Origin: Levilactobacillus parabrevis ATCC 53295
GTDB lineage: Bacteria > Bacillota > Bacilli > Lactobacillales > Lactobacillaceae
Assembly (NCBI RefSeq): GCF_001434055.1
Contig: NZ_AZCZ01000015.1
Coordinates: forward strand, 1 to 61,621
Direction of reading: 5' to 3'
DNA: 61,621 nucleotides
A program made the position numbers and the translations under genes. The notes beneath the pieces were generated by a model. That model made no database searches. It had not been told where the DNA came from and saw nothing but the letters and a program-made list of their open reading frames with translations. Below, in pieces: positions 31,941-40,650 of this stretch (position 1 is its first letter; every line of letters begins with the position of its first letter).

Positions 31941-33632
31941 ATGGATTACAAACAAACAGTTACTGCAGCCTTAGCCCAAGCCCTCGACGGCCAATTGACC
32001 GCTGACGAGATCAGCGCCAAGCTAGAACGGCCAAAGACATCTGACAAGGGGGACATGGCGTTCCCAACGTTTACGCTGGCTAAAGTTTTACACCGCGCAC
32101 CCCAACAGATTGCGCAGGACTTAGCTGACAAGCTGGATACGACTGACTTTGAAAAGGTCGAGGTCGTGGGTCCTTACCTGAACTTCTTCTTTGACAAGGG
32201 CGCTTACAGTGAAGCTACCCTGGACACGGTTTTGACGGCCGGTGCCAGCTATGGGAAGAACGAAGACGGTAATGGTGGTAACGTGCCCATTGACATGTCT
32301 TCACCTAACATTGCGAAGCCAATGTCCATGGGTCATCTGCGTTCAACGGTTATCGGAAATTCGATCGCTGAAATCTTGACCAAGAACGGTTACCATCCAA
32401 TCAAAGATAATCACCTGGGTGACTGGGGGACCCAATTTGGGAAGCTGATCACCGCCTACAAGTTATGGGGGAATGAAGCCGATGTGAAGGCTGATCCTAT
32501 CAACAAGTTGGTTGAATATTACGTGCGTTTCCACAAGGAAGACGTCGACAAGCCTGAATTGGACGACGTTGCGCGGGAATGGTTCAAGAAGTTGGAAGAT
32601 GGTGACGAAGAAGCCCACCGTCTGTGGAAGTGGTTCCGTGAAGCTTCCCTCCAAGAATTCAACGACGTTTATGACGAATTGGGCGTGAAGTTCGATACCT
32701 ACAACGGTGAAGCCTTCTACAACGACAAGCTGGAAGAAGTTGTCCAGATCTTAAAGGACAAGCACTTACTGGTTGAGTCACAAGGCGCCCAAGTGGTTGA
32801 TTTGAGCAAATACGACTTGAACCCAGCCTTAATCTTGAAGAGTGACGGGGCATCCCTGTACATCACCCGTGATATCGCCACGGCATTGTACCGTGACCGG
32901 ACTTACGATCCAGCTAAGAACCTGTACGTGGTTGGTTCCGAACAGACTTACTACTTCAAGCAATTGAAGGCCGTTCTGAAGGAAATGGGCGTTAAATCTG
33001 CCGACAACCTGCAGCACGTGCCATTTGGCCTGATCACCGTTGACGGAAAGAAGTTATCGACCCGTTCTGGCCGGATCATCTTGTTGGCCAAGGTTCTGGA
33101 AGAATCCGTTAAGTTGGCTGGTGAACAGATCAACGAAAAGAATCCAGAATTGGCAAACAAGCAAGAAGTTGCCAAGCAAGTTGGTGTTGGGGCCATTGTC
33201 TTCGGTGATTTGAAGAACGAACGGACGAACAACATTGACTTCGTATTGGCTGACCAATTGAAGTTCGAAGGAGAAACTGGTCCATACGTCCAGTACTCCC
33301 ATGCTCGTGCCGAAAGTATCTTGCGTAAGGCATCTAACGTTGACGTGCAGGCAGCTGGCAACCAAATCACGGACCCAGAGGCTTGGGATACCATCAAGAC
33401 GTTGGCTGACTTCCCAGCAATGGTCAAGATGGCTTGCAAGGAACTGGAACCATCCGTCATTGCCAAGTACGCCATTCGCTTAGCGAAGACTTTCAACAAG
33501 TACTACGCGCACTCCAAGATCCTGACGGAAGACGCCGAATTACCAGCACGTTTAGCACTGGTCAAGGCCGTTTCCACGGTTCTGAAGGAATCCTTACGCC
33601 TGTTGGGTGTTCAAGCACCGGACGAAATGTAG
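31941..33632 (+). CDS. argS: arginyl-tRNA synthetase
   Basis: 563 aa, full length. Class Ia: the HIGH-like motif in SSPNIAKPMSMGHLRST (P-M-x-x-G-H-L-R-S-T), and KKLSTRSGR in place of a canonical KMSKS loop, as is usual for bacterial ArgRS of Firmicutes. The N-terminal Add-1 domain (residues about 1-110) recognises the tRNA elbow and the C-terminal DALR helical bundle (YVQYSHARAESIL onward) the anticodon. GGAGG precedes ATG 31941. Controlled by the upstream T-box. Confidence 0.97.
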   Translation: MDYKQTVTAALAQALDGQLTADEISAKLERPKTSDKGDMAFPTFTLAKVLHRAPQQIAQDLADKLDTTDFEKVEVVGPYLNFFFDKGAYSEATLDTVLTAGASYGKNEDGNGGNVPIDMSSPNIAKPMSMGHLRSTVIGNSIAEILTKNGYHPIKDNHLGDWGTQFGKLITAYKLWGNEADVKADPINKLVEYYVRFHKEDVDKPELDDVAREWFKKLEDGDEEAHRLWKWFREASLQEFNDVYDELGVKFDTYNGEAFYNDKLEEVVQILKDKHLLVESQGAQVVDLSKYDLNPALILKSDGASLYITRDIATALYRDRTYDPAKNLYVVGSEQTYYFKQLKAVLKEMGVKSADNLQHVPFGLITVDGKKLSTRSGRIILLAKVLEESVKLAGEQINEKNPELANKQEVAKQVGVGAIVFGDLKNERTNNIDFVLADQLKFEGETGPYVQYSHARAESILRKASNVDVQAAGNQITDPEAWDTIKTLADFPAMVKMACKELEPSVIAKYAIRLAKTFNKYYAHSKILTEDAELPARLALVKAVSTVLKESLRLLGVQAPDEM

Positions 33633-33654
33633 GCTCATAATAAATTTAAAAGTT

Positions 33655-33706
33655 TAGAAAAGACGATCACCAACTGGGCATAGGCTGAGTTGGTGGTCGT
33701 CTTTTT
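33655..33706. terminator. bidirectional terminator argS / merR-type gene
   Basis: 15-bp stem AGACGATCACCAACT / AGTTGGTGGTCGTCT flanked by A-run and T-run. Confidence 0.94.
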
Positions 33707-33726
33707 GTGGTGTGGTCACTTGAAAG

Positions 33727-34206
33727 CTAATTCAACGTTCCTAGTTTCTCGGGACTGGCACCGTTGGCAACGAGCTGGTTGAACTCGGCGTGAACGGCTG
33801 GGTCTACTTGGTTGGTACCCGGCAGATAGTGGATGCTTTCGGTGCCGGCCTGAAGCGCCGTCTTGTAGTACCACTTCTTCCACCGCAGGAAATCTAGGGT
33901 ATGTTGGAGCCGAGCCATCTTGGCTTCCAGCTTAGCCTCGTGGTCGTCTAAGAAATCGTAGCGCGCCTGTAACGTGGCATCCCCGGTCATACAGAGGTCG
34001 ATGAAGTCCCCGATTTGCTTGACGGGCACACCGGCTTCCTTGAGGCAGACGATGACTTCTAGAAAATTAAAGTCGTTATCCTTGAAGCGCCGGCGCCCGG
34101 CAGCATTGCGATCGACGAAGGGTAGCAGGCCCTCCTTATCGTAATAGCGAAGGGTATAGGGGCTGATGGCGAGCTTATCCGCGACTTCCCCGATTGAGTA
34201 GCTCAT
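33727..34206 (-). CDS. MerR-family transcriptional regulator
   Basis: 159 aa from ATG 34206 with AAAGGAG upstream. The N-terminal winged helix YSIGEVADKLAISPYTLRYYDKEGLLP and the second helix KDNDFNFLEVIVCLKEAGVPVKQIGDFIDL are classic MerR. A coiled-coil dimerisation helix follows (KLEAKMARLQHTLDFL). The C-terminus contains no metal-binding cysteine cluster, so an organic or redox effector is likelier. Divergent from the SDR gene, whose promoter carries the matching operator. Confidence 0.92.
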   Translation of the reverse strand: MSYSIGEVADKLAISPYTLRYYDKEGLLPFVDRNAAGRRRFKDNDFNFLEVIVCLKEAGVPVKQIGDFIDLCMTGDATLQARYDFLDDHEAKLEAKMARLQHTLDFLRWKKWYYKTALQAGTESIHYLPGTNQVDPAVHAEFNQLVANGASPEKLGTLN

Positions 34207-34237
34207 CAGAAAATCTCCTTTATTTTTCAAATTGGTG

Positions 34238-34268
34238 TTGACTTAGAGTTAACTCTAGATTATATACT
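34238..34268 (+). promoter_or_regulatory. MerR-type promoter of the SDR gene with 19-bp spacer operator
   Basis: -35 TTGACT (34238-34243), spacer of exactly 19 bp and -10 TATACT (34263-34268). The spacer begins with the perfect 14-bp palindrome TAGAGTTAACTCTA (34244-34257). Overlong spacers with a central palindrome are the hallmark of promoters twisted by MerR proteins. Confidence 0.85.
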
Positions 34269-34312
34269 ACGATTATTCAAGTTATTTCGGAAAAAATAGG
34301 AGGATTTATCTG

Positions 34313-35050
34313 ATGTTAAATGCAAAACCATTAGTTGTCATTACCGGTGCCAGTTCAGGATTTGGCGCGGAAGATGCAAAATTATTCAATGCTGCAGGCT
34401 ACCCCATGTTACTATTGGGTCGGCGTGTAGAGAAAATTAAGGCGTTGCCCCTGAACTTTGATAACGTTCTGGTGGATGCCGTTGATGTGACTGATCAAGC
34501 AGCTTTGGCCGCCGCGATTCGTCAAGCTGAAGCACAGTATGGGCCCACGGACCTGTTGATCAACAACGCCGGCGTCATGTTATTGGGAAACGTCACCCGT
34601 CAAGATCCTAAGGAATGGCAGACGATGTTAGATACCAATGTAATGGGCGTCTTGAACGGTACGCAAATCGTGTTACCAGGCATGATCGAACGCCAACACG
34701 GAACCATCATCAACATGTCGTCAATCGCTGGATTTAAGGCGTTTGCCAACCATGCTGCCTACGTTGCCAGCAAGTTTGGTGTTCACGGCCTGTCGGAAAC
34801 GATTCGTCAGGAAGTGGCCAACGATAATGTGCGAATTTCCTTGGTTGCGCCGGGTGCTGGTGAGACGGAATTACTGACGCACGTGACGGACGCCAGTGCC
34901 TTGAAGGACTACGAAGCCTGGAAGGATACTATGGGTGGTTTAACGTTAGACCCGAAGTATGTGGCCCAGACGGTGAAGTTTATCTATGACATGCCACAGG
35001 AAGTTAACGTCCGTGAGATTGATTTAGCTGCAACGCGTCAGGATAGCTAG
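34313..35050 (+). CDS. SDR-family NAD(P)-dependent oxidoreductase
   Basis: 245 aa. Rossmann glycine motif TGASSGFG (residues 11-18), LLINNAGVM, the catalytic Ser in INMSSIAGF and YVASK (Tyr-x-x-x-Lys). Cytosolic reductase of unknown substrate. Its promoter holds a MerR-type operator next to the divergent MerR gene, so the enzyme is probably induced by the compound that MerR senses and may act on it. Start ATG with AGGAGG upstream. Confidence 0.92.
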   Translation: MLNAKPLVVITGASSGFGAEDAKLFNAAGYPMLLLGRRVEKIKALPLNFDNVLVDAVDVTDQAALAAAIRQAEAQYGPTDLLINNAGVMLLGNVTRQDPKEWQTMLDTNVMGVLNGTQIVLPGMIERQHGTIINMSSIAGFKAFANHAAYVASKFGVHGLSETIRQEVANDNVRISLVAPGAGETELLTHVTDASALKDYEAWKDTMGGLTLDPKYVAQTVKFIYDMPQEVNVREIDLAATRQDS

Positions 35051-35152
35051 AGAGCTAGTTAATGGCGTTTGTAGCTATTATCCTTGTTAACTGCTATTTC
35101 AATTGGAAATTGATGACTGGATGATTCACTAACGTCGTGATTAAGCTTTAGC

Positions 35153-35373
35153 ATAGCCGAAGGTGGTCAGAGATGGCGCCAGCCGTGAAAACGGTGTTAG
35201 GCCGGGCGATTGTTTCTTCCCGGTCTTACACCGCGGGACGCGTTTGGAAACTCGCATGAACTTGGCGAGGTTTCAAACCGAGCCGGAAGCCAGGTTTTCA
35301 GGCTGCAGGCGGTCCCCACAGCAGGTGTAATCCCTGGCAGCCGCAAGCGGTAATTTTTAACCAGTGCAGTTCG
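35153..35373 (+). ncRNA. structured non-coding region, diverged relative of the dispersed element
   Basis: No frame fits. It begins ATAGCCGAAGG and has CAGCCGTG (35180-35187) as in the dispersed elements. It then runs through the same plan: hairpin CGGTGTTAG-GCCGGG...CCCGGT-CTTACACCG (35192-35233), hairpin GTTTGGAAAC.CGC...GCG.GGTTTCAAAC (35242-35277) holding the shared GAAACTCG, and hairpin AGCC...GGCT (35288-35304). Then comes GGCGG-CCCC. Stem sequences differ from the other copies but pairing is kept. A terminator follows, so it may be an independent RNA or a leader ending before argR. It does not match tmRNA, RNase P, 6S or cobalamin patterns I know. Confidence 0.5.
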
Positions 35374-35410
35374 TTAAGAAGTTTCCCGTTCCTGAGGAAG
35401 CTTCTTTTTG
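35374..35410 (+). terminator. terminator after the structured region
   Basis: AAGAAG.TTCC / GGAA.CTTCTT stem followed by TTTTTG, 113 bp before argR. Confidence 0.85.
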
Positions 35411-35522
35411 CGTTGAAAACGAATATTTGGTACACTTGCTTTATAAATATGCAGAGACGTGTGGCTAAATTCCGCATCCTTTGTTATACTTAATGCAATT
35501 TTATGCGGGAAGGGTGGTCGCA

Positions 35523-35990
35523 ATGAAGAAAAGTATGCGTCAATCACGTATCGAGCAGCTGATCAATCAATATCCGATCGGTACGCAGGAAGAGTTAATG
35601 GAACACCTCGAGGAGGTTGGCATTCAAGCTACGCAGGCCACCATCTCGCGGGATATTCGGGAAATGCAGATTGTTAAGGCCCAGGATGGTCATGGCCACT
35701 TGCGCTACACAATTTTCAAGGCAGGTAATCGTAGCGAGGAAGAACGGCTACGGGAGACCATCAACGAGGTCGTTACGGGCCTGACCCGGGTTGAATTCGT
35801 CAATATTTTGAAAACGCTGCCGAGCAACGGGAACCTTTTAGCAGCGATCTTTGACGACTTGAATTTACCAGAGGTGGCCGGAACACTAGCGGGACATGAT
35901 ACCATCTTCATTATCAGTCCTAGCGCCGAAGTGGCGGTCAAGCTCCACGACATGATCGCAGACGAAATGAATCCGGACATCGTCCATTAA
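35523..35990 (+). CDS. argR: ArgR-family arginine repressor
   Basis: 155 aa from ATG 35523 with AAGGGTGG upstream. N-terminal winged helix (RQSRIEQLINQYPIGTQEEL, then ATQATISRDIREMQIVK) and C-terminal arginine-binding hexamerisation domain (NGNLLAAIFDDL and GTLAGHDTIFII with the GTxxGxDT motif). Controls arginine synthesis and/or the deiminase pathway. Lactobacilli often have two ArgR proteins acting together; only one is here. No arg operon is adjacent, although argS lies nearby. Confidence 0.93.
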   Translation: MKKSMRQSRIEQLINQYPIGTQEELMEHLEEVGIQATQATISRDIREMQIVKAQDGHGHLRYTIFKAGNRSEEERLRETINEVVTGLTRVEFVNILKTLPSNGNLLAAIFDDLNLPEVAGTLAGHDTIFIISPSAEVAVKLHDMIADEMNPDIVH

Positions 35991-36007
35991 ACTTACCAGA
36001 TAATTTG

Positions 36008-36048
36008 AGAAGGCGTAAAGCGAATAGCCGTTCGCTTTACGCCTTTTT
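36008..36048 (+). terminator. argR terminator
   Basis: Perfect 13-bp stem AGGCGTAAAGCGA / TCGCTTTACGCCT followed by TTTT. Confidence 0.94.
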
Positions 36049-36354
36049 GCCGATTCGGTAAACTTAGTGATCGGAACTGGTGTAGGTCCTGTAGCAACCC
36101 AAAGTTAAGCTATTTTAAAGGTTCGTAAAGTTTTCGGGAAACGCCGGGCGGGGCAATGGACTATGCTAAAATAGTGATATTACACGCGGCAGGTTTATTT
36201 AGAATCATGTGTGAGCCGTGAGTACGCGTTTGTCGCAAGGCAACACGACTAGCTAACGGATACGCAAGCCAGTGCCGACCGTCCGAACTGATAGTTTGGC
36301 GGGGTTAGCCTAACCTGAGTATTCAATTCTAATTGAGATAAGAAGAGGCTATTT
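36049..36354 (+). promoter_or_regulatory. promoter and long leader of the PBP1A gene
   Basis: An extended -10, TGC-TAAAAT (36164-36172), would start transcription near 36180 and give an untranslated leader of about 175 nt. The leader contains GTCG / CGAC and GTACGCG / GATACGC-like complementary parts and the motif GAGCCGTGAG (36212-36221). No known riboswitch consensus fits and no terminator is seen inside it. Confidence 0.5.
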
Positions 36355-38454
36355 ATGAATAACCAACAACCTAATCAGAACTTTTGGTCAGGCTTCAAGG
36401 CCCGCTTCAAGTACATCTGGCATCGATTCCAATTAACCCGGTGGTTGATCGTCATTGTGATGAGTGGGTTCTTGGTGTTAAGTGGTTACCTGACGTTCAT
36501 GGCTAAGACAGCCAACGTCGGTGACCTGAAGGCTGCACTGGAGAATCCAACGCAGATCTATGACCGCAGTAATCAAAAAGCCGGGACGCTGTATTCCCAG
36601 AAGGGGACCTACGTGCCATTAAAGAGTATCTCGCCGAGCGTCCAGAGCGCCGTCATCTCGACGGAAGATCGAAACTTTTATCATGAGTATGGGTTTTCCT
36701 TCAAGGGATATGCGCGGGCTCTACTTTTGTATGCCAAGAATAAGATACTTCGACACAACTACATCAGTGGTGGGGGAAGTACCTTGACCCAACAACTGGC
36801 TAAGAATGCCTACCTGACGCAGGAACAGACTTTTACGCGAAAGTTTAAGGAACTCTTTTTGTCGATTGAAATTGAAAATGTTTATACCAAAAAGGATATT
36901 CTGTCGATGTATCTGAATAACGCTTACTTCGGTAACGGGGTCTGGGGCGTTCAGGACGCGGCCGAACGGTATTTTGGCACCTCAGCCGAACAGCTGTCTG
37001 TGCCCGAGTCTGCTGTCCTGGCGGGGATGTTGACCTCACCGAGTGCGTATAATCCCATTGACCATCCGCAGGCATCACGCGCCCGGCGAAACGTCGTGCT
37101 GGGACTGATGGCGGAGACTGGGGCGATTACCTCGGACCAGGCTAAGCAGTATCAAGCCACCGCGCTAACCACTAGTGATAGTTATTCCTATAAGAATACC
37201 TATAAGTACCCGTACTTCTTCGATGCCGTGATCAACGAAGCCGTCAGCAAGTATGGCCTGACCGAATCGGAGATCATGAACAAGGGGTACAAGATCTACA
37301 CGACGCTGGATCAGTCTAATCAGCGGCAGATGCAGACCTTGTTCAAGAACACTAGCTACTTCCCAGCCAATGCGAGTGATGGTACCAAGGTCCAAGCAGC
37401 CAGCATCGCCATTGATCCGGATACTGGTGGTGTTGAAGCGGTCGTCGGGGGTCGGGGTAAACACGTCTTCCGGGGGTACAACCGGGCAACGCAGATGCAG
37501 CGGCAACCGGGATCGACCATCAAGCCACTGGCCGTTTATACGCCAGCCTTGGAGAACGGGTATTACTATGACTCAGAATTGACCAACAAGAAGAAATCGT
37601 ATGGGTCTAACAAGTACACGCCAGAAAATTATGGTAACCAGTATACCGGAAAGATGCCAATGTACCAGGCACTTGCGCAGAGTGCCAACGCACCGGCCGT
37701 GTGGTTACTGAATAAGATCGGTGTGGACAAGGGATATGAGTCTGTGAAGAAGTTTGGCCTACCCGTGACGAAGTCCGATAAGAATTTGGCGTTAGCGCTG
37801 GGTGGCTTGAAGACTGGGGTATCGCCACAACAGTTGGCGCAGGCCTACACGGCATTTGCCAACAACGGGACCATGACCTCGGCACATTACATCCGCAAAA
37901 TCGTGGATGCTTCGGGGAACGTGGTCGTCAGCACGGATGACAGTCAAGCTAAGCGTTCTAAGGTGATGTCGCAGAAGACCGCTAAGCAGATGACTAGTAT
38001 GATGATGGGTGTCTTCAACTACGGGACTGGGACCAGTGCCAAGCCTTACGGGTACACGATTGCCGGGAAGACCGGGAGTACCGAAGCCGATGGGGATGCC
38101 GATGCGACCCGTGATAAATGGATCGTTGGTTACACGCCTGACGTGGTCGTCACGACCTGGGAAGGGTTTGATAGTACCAGCAGTAAGCATCACTTGGAGA
38201 ACGTCAGTGGTACCGGCGAAGGCCCACTGTTCCAGGCAGAAATGCAAGGCATCCTGCCCAACACTAAGGGGACGTCGTTTACTACCAAGGATGCATCGAC
38301 TCTGGCTAGAGCTCAGAATTCCGGAACGACTTCCGCGTCTAGTGACATCTGGGATCAGGTTCAAAGCGGAATCGATAACGCTGGTAAGTCATTTAACAAC
38401 GCTGCCGATACGGTTAAAGCTTGGTGGGAAAAGGCGAAATCCTACGTGGAATAG
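36355..38454 (+). CDS. pbp1A: penicillin-binding protein 1A (class A)
   Basis: 699 aa. One N-terminal membrane helix (residues about 29-52). The GT51 glycosyltransferase domain follows, with Glu104 in STEDRNFYHEYG, GGGSTLTQQLAKN and RKFKELFLSIEIE. The transpeptidase domain has the nucleophile Ser387 in PGSTIKP, QSANAPAVW and KTGST. A Ser/Thr-rich tail follows (TSASSDIWDQ), with an amphipathic end. Polymerises and cross-links peptidoglycan at the outer face of the membrane. Start ATG with AAGAGG upstream. Confidence 0.96.
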   Translation: MNNQQPNQNFWSGFKARFKYIWHRFQLTRWLIVIVMSGFLVLSGYLTFMAKTANVGDLKAALENPTQIYDRSNQKAGTLYSQKGTYVPLKSISPSVQSAVISTEDRNFYHEYGFSFKGYARALLLYAKNKILRHNYISGGGSTLTQQLAKNAYLTQEQTFTRKFKELFLSIEIENVYTKKDILSMYLNNAYFGNGVWGVQDAAERYFGTSAEQLSVPESAVLAGMLTSPSAYNPIDHPQASRARRNVVLGLMAETGAITSDQAKQYQATALTTSDSYSYKNTYKYPYFFDAVINEAVSKYGLTESEIMNKGYKIYTTLDQSNQRQMQTLFKNTSYFPANASDGTKVQAASIAIDPDTGGVEAVVGGRGKHVFRGYNRATQMQRQPGSTIKPLAVYTPALENGYYYDSELTNKKKSYGSNKYTPENYGNQYTGKMPMYQALAQSANAPAVWLLNKIGVDKGYESVKKFGLPVTKSDKNLALALGGLKTGVSPQQLAQAYTAFANNGTMTSAHYIRKIVDASGNVVVSTDDSQAKRSKVMSQKTAKQMTSMMMGVFNYGTGTSAKPYGYTIAGKTGSTEADGDADATRDKWIVGYTPDVVVTTWEGFDSTSSKHHLENVSGTGEGPLFQAEMQGILPNTKGTSFTTKDASTLARAQNSGTTSASSDIWDQVQSGIDNAGKSFNNAADTVKAWWEKAKSYVE

Positions 38455-38543
38455 CCGATTCTCGCTGGGGTTGCATCGGAAAGCATGGTACAATAGTTGG
38501 TGATTAACTTATCCGGGCGAAGGCCCATCAAGGAGGAACACTA

Positions 38544-38885
38544 ATGGCAGACATGCACGCACTGGGCGAACAAGTAGCCCAAACCTTGCAAGAAACGCAA
38601 GAATTCAAGGATCTTCAAGCAGCTTTCGACACGATGAAGGCTGACGATGAAACGTACAAGTTGTTTAAAGAATTTGAACAAATTCAAATGGACTTACAAC
38701 AAAAACAAATGACGGGTCAACAACCTACGGACGAAGACATGAAGCACGTCCAAGAAGTTGCCGGTCGCGTTTCCGAAAAGGATGCCATCAAGGCCTTGAT
38801 GGATAAGGAACGGGGCGTTAACGACCTGTTGACTGATTTAAACAAGATGATTACCGAACCCATCCAAGCTATCTACAAGGGCTAG
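38544..38885 (+). CDS. YlbF/YheA-family protein
   Basis: 113 aa, nearly all helical: residues 5-50 with a heptad-like LGEQVAQTLQETQEFKDLQAAF and a second helix DLQQKQMTG. This is the YlbF/YmcA/YheA fold (DUF964). Relatives in Bacillus partner with RNase Y or have unknown roles. Not an RNase Y partner by any sign here. Start ATG with AAGGAGG upstream. Confidence 0.85.
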   Translation: MADMHALGEQVAQTLQETQEFKDLQAAFDTMKADDETYKLFKEFEQIQMDLQQKQMTGQQPTDEDMKHVQEVAGRVSEKDAIKALMDKERGVNDLLTDLNKMITEPIQAIYKG

Positions 38886-38889
38886 GCAA

Positions 38890-38945
38890 AAAGAATCGTC
38901 GGCGCAACCATTCCGTTGGGAAGGTCGGCGCCGACGATTTTTTTA
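38890..38945 (+). terminator. terminator of the YlbF-type gene
   Basis: Perfect stem AATCGTCGGCGC / GCGCCGACGATT followed by TTTTTTT. Confidence 0.95.
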
Positions 38946-39179
38946 CCCGACCATGTTTTGGAACGGGTTCAGAGGAGATTGGAATTTATTGTTGGTTGTG
39001 CCTATCGTTTTTGGTTGAAGTTTGTGCGGGTGAAACCTCGTGAAGCTCACAAAGGCTTTAAGTCCAACACCATAGATAATGCTGGGTGGCAATTGCGTTC
39101 GATCAGAGATTAATGAGCTGACTGTGTGAAACTAAATTCGCATGGTGATTGTGCAAGTAATGATTGGAGACCACAATAT
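38946..39179. other. 234-bp unassigned stretch before element copy A
   Basis: No ribosome site with a credible frame, no terminator and no RNA gene seen. Together with copy A and the yhaO leader it makes a 550-bp non-coding gap. Confidence 0.5.
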
Positions 39180-39362
39180 AAGCCGTGAGGGGGGCGCAAA
39201 TAGACTCAGCCGTGGGAATTCTCTTAGCAGCTGGTTTTGCTGCTTAGAGAATTGGTGCTTTGAAACTCGGTCCACAGAGGTTCAAAGCAAGTTCAGAGAC
39301 CGCTCTTTGGCTCTGGACGTCCGCCCCAGCGTTCCAGTCTATTTGCGCCCCCCGGTAAGGCG
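39180..39362 (+). repeat. dispersed structured element, copy A
   Basis: 183 bp. Closing stem: GGGGGGCGCAAATAGACT (39189-39206) pairs perfectly over 18 bp with AGTCTATTTGCGCCCCCC (39336-39353). Outside it, GCC-GTGA faces GGTAA-GGC. Inside: CAGCCGTG, then hairpin AATTCTCT / AGAGAATT (39217-39253) with tip CAGC / GCTG, hairpin GCTTTGAA.CTC / GAG.TTCAAAGC (39257-39288), hairpin CAGAG / CTCTG (39294-39315), then GTCCGCCC. No coding frame. It sits 73 bp before yhaO. Confidence 0.85.
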
Positions 39363-39435
39363 CGGCAAAAATCAATGGATGTTTCTTCCAATCTAGACTT
39401 AACCCAAAGGAAATAAGGAAAGGCAGGCCCGAACC

Positions 39436-40650
39436 ATGAAATTCATTCATGCGGCTGATTTACATTTAGATAGCCCGTTTTTGGGGCTGCAACATTTACC
39501 CAACGCCCTGTTGGCGCAAGTGCGGGCATCAACTTTTACTGCGGCAACTAAGGTTTTTGACAAGGCGATTGCCGAACACGTGGACTTTGTGCTACTTGCT
39601 GGAGATCTCTTTGATCGGGCGGAACAGAGCGTGGCCGCGCAGGCCTATTTATTCGAGCAGTTTGGCCGACTCAATGATGCGGGAATTCCAGCGTTGATCA
39701 GCTTTGGGAATCACGATTATCTCGCCGATCAGCATCAGACGGTGGCGTATCCGGCCAATGTGACCGTGTTTGGTCCGGAAGTCGGCACACAAATGCTGAC
39801 GTTAGCTTCTGGAGAGACCGTGGCGATCAGTGGTTTCAGTTATCCGCAACGCTGGGTGCCGGAGGATCAAGTCATTCAATTTCCCACGCACGCGGCGACA
39901 GACTGGCACATTGGCATGCTCCACGGCGCTGTCAGTACGGGGAGTGGCGACCACTACGCGCCGTTTACGGTGGCCGAGTTATTGGCAAAACACTACGATT
40001 ACTGGGCGCTGGGCCATATTCATCATCGACAGGCATTGAATGACCAGCCACCAATCCTGTACGCGGGAAATACGCAGGGGCGGGCGATCACCGAGACGGG
40101 CACCAAGGGCGCTTATTTGGTGACCAGCCGGACTGGCCAACTGGTCCCAGAATTCTTTGAAACGTCGACAATCAACTGGGAAATGGCTAACTTGTCTGGC
40201 GGCGATTCCCTCCAGGCCTTGAGTCAGCAGCTAGCGGACTGGTTAACGGCGCATCCCGCGGACCGCACGACACTCACGGCCGTCACGGTCCAATTGACGC
40301 AGCCACTGACCGGTGAGGATGCCGCGCAACTTCAGAGTGGGGATTGGTTAGCGCTGTGGCAACGAACGCAGCAGCGGGTGATGCGAGCAGCTCAGCGCTA
40401 CGTGGTTACGGTTAATGTGGCGACCCAGATGGCTAGTGTTGCGGCGCCCCAACTGGACCAGCATTATTGGGAACAGGGAGCAGCTGGCGTCTTTACGCCG
40501 GAAAACTTACAACAGCTATTTGGCAAGCTCAATCAGGATCCCGCATTGGCAGAGTGGTTCACGCAGCCACAGACAACGAAGGCTGTGGAAGCTCTGGCGC
40601 GGCAGCAATTAGCAGAATTAATGGGAGAGGAGGGGAACCATGAGGCTTAA
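39436..40650 (+). CDS. yhaO: YhaO-type DNA-processing phosphoesterase (SbcD/Mre11-like)
   Basis: 404 aa. The calcineurin-like phosphoesterase motifs are in order: DLHLDSPF (residues 7-14), LLAGDLFDRAE, FGNHDYL, MLHGA and WALGHIHHRQ. Relatives are Mn-dependent nucleases paired with an ATPase. The next gene (yhaN) overlaps by 11 nt, and the same pair exists in Bacillus. Binding of DNA ends is inferred from family. Confidence 0.92.
   Translation: MKFIHAADLHLDSPFLGLQHLPNALLAQVRASTFTAATKVFDKAIAEHVDFVLLAGDLFDRAEQSVAAQAYLFEQFGRLNDAGIPALISFGNHDYLADQHQTVAYPANVTVFGPEVGTQMLTLASGETVAISGFSYPQRWVPEDQVIQFPTHAATDWHIGMLHGAVSTGSGDHYAPFTVAELLAKHYDYWALGHIHHRQALNDQPPILYAGNTQGRAITETGTKGAYLVTSRTGQLVPEFFETSTINWEMANLSGGDSLQALSQQLADWLTAHPADRTTLTAVTVQLTQPLTGEDAAQLQSGDWLALWQRTQQRVMRAAQRYVVTVNVATQMASVAAPQLDQHYWEQGAAGVFTPENLQQLFGKLNQDPALAEWFTQPQTTKAVEALARQQLAELMGEEGNHEA

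Noticed and set aside
32951-33499. 182-codon minus-strand frame inside argS
   Set aside because: A shadow of the argS coding frame; no ribosome site and argS is certain.
35153-35373. Possible tmRNA, RNase P RNA, 6S RNA or cobalamin riboswitch
   Set aside because: None of the conserved cores of those RNAs can be found on either strand; a GGTGTAATCC stretch resembles part of the cobalamin box but the rest is missing and in the wrong order.
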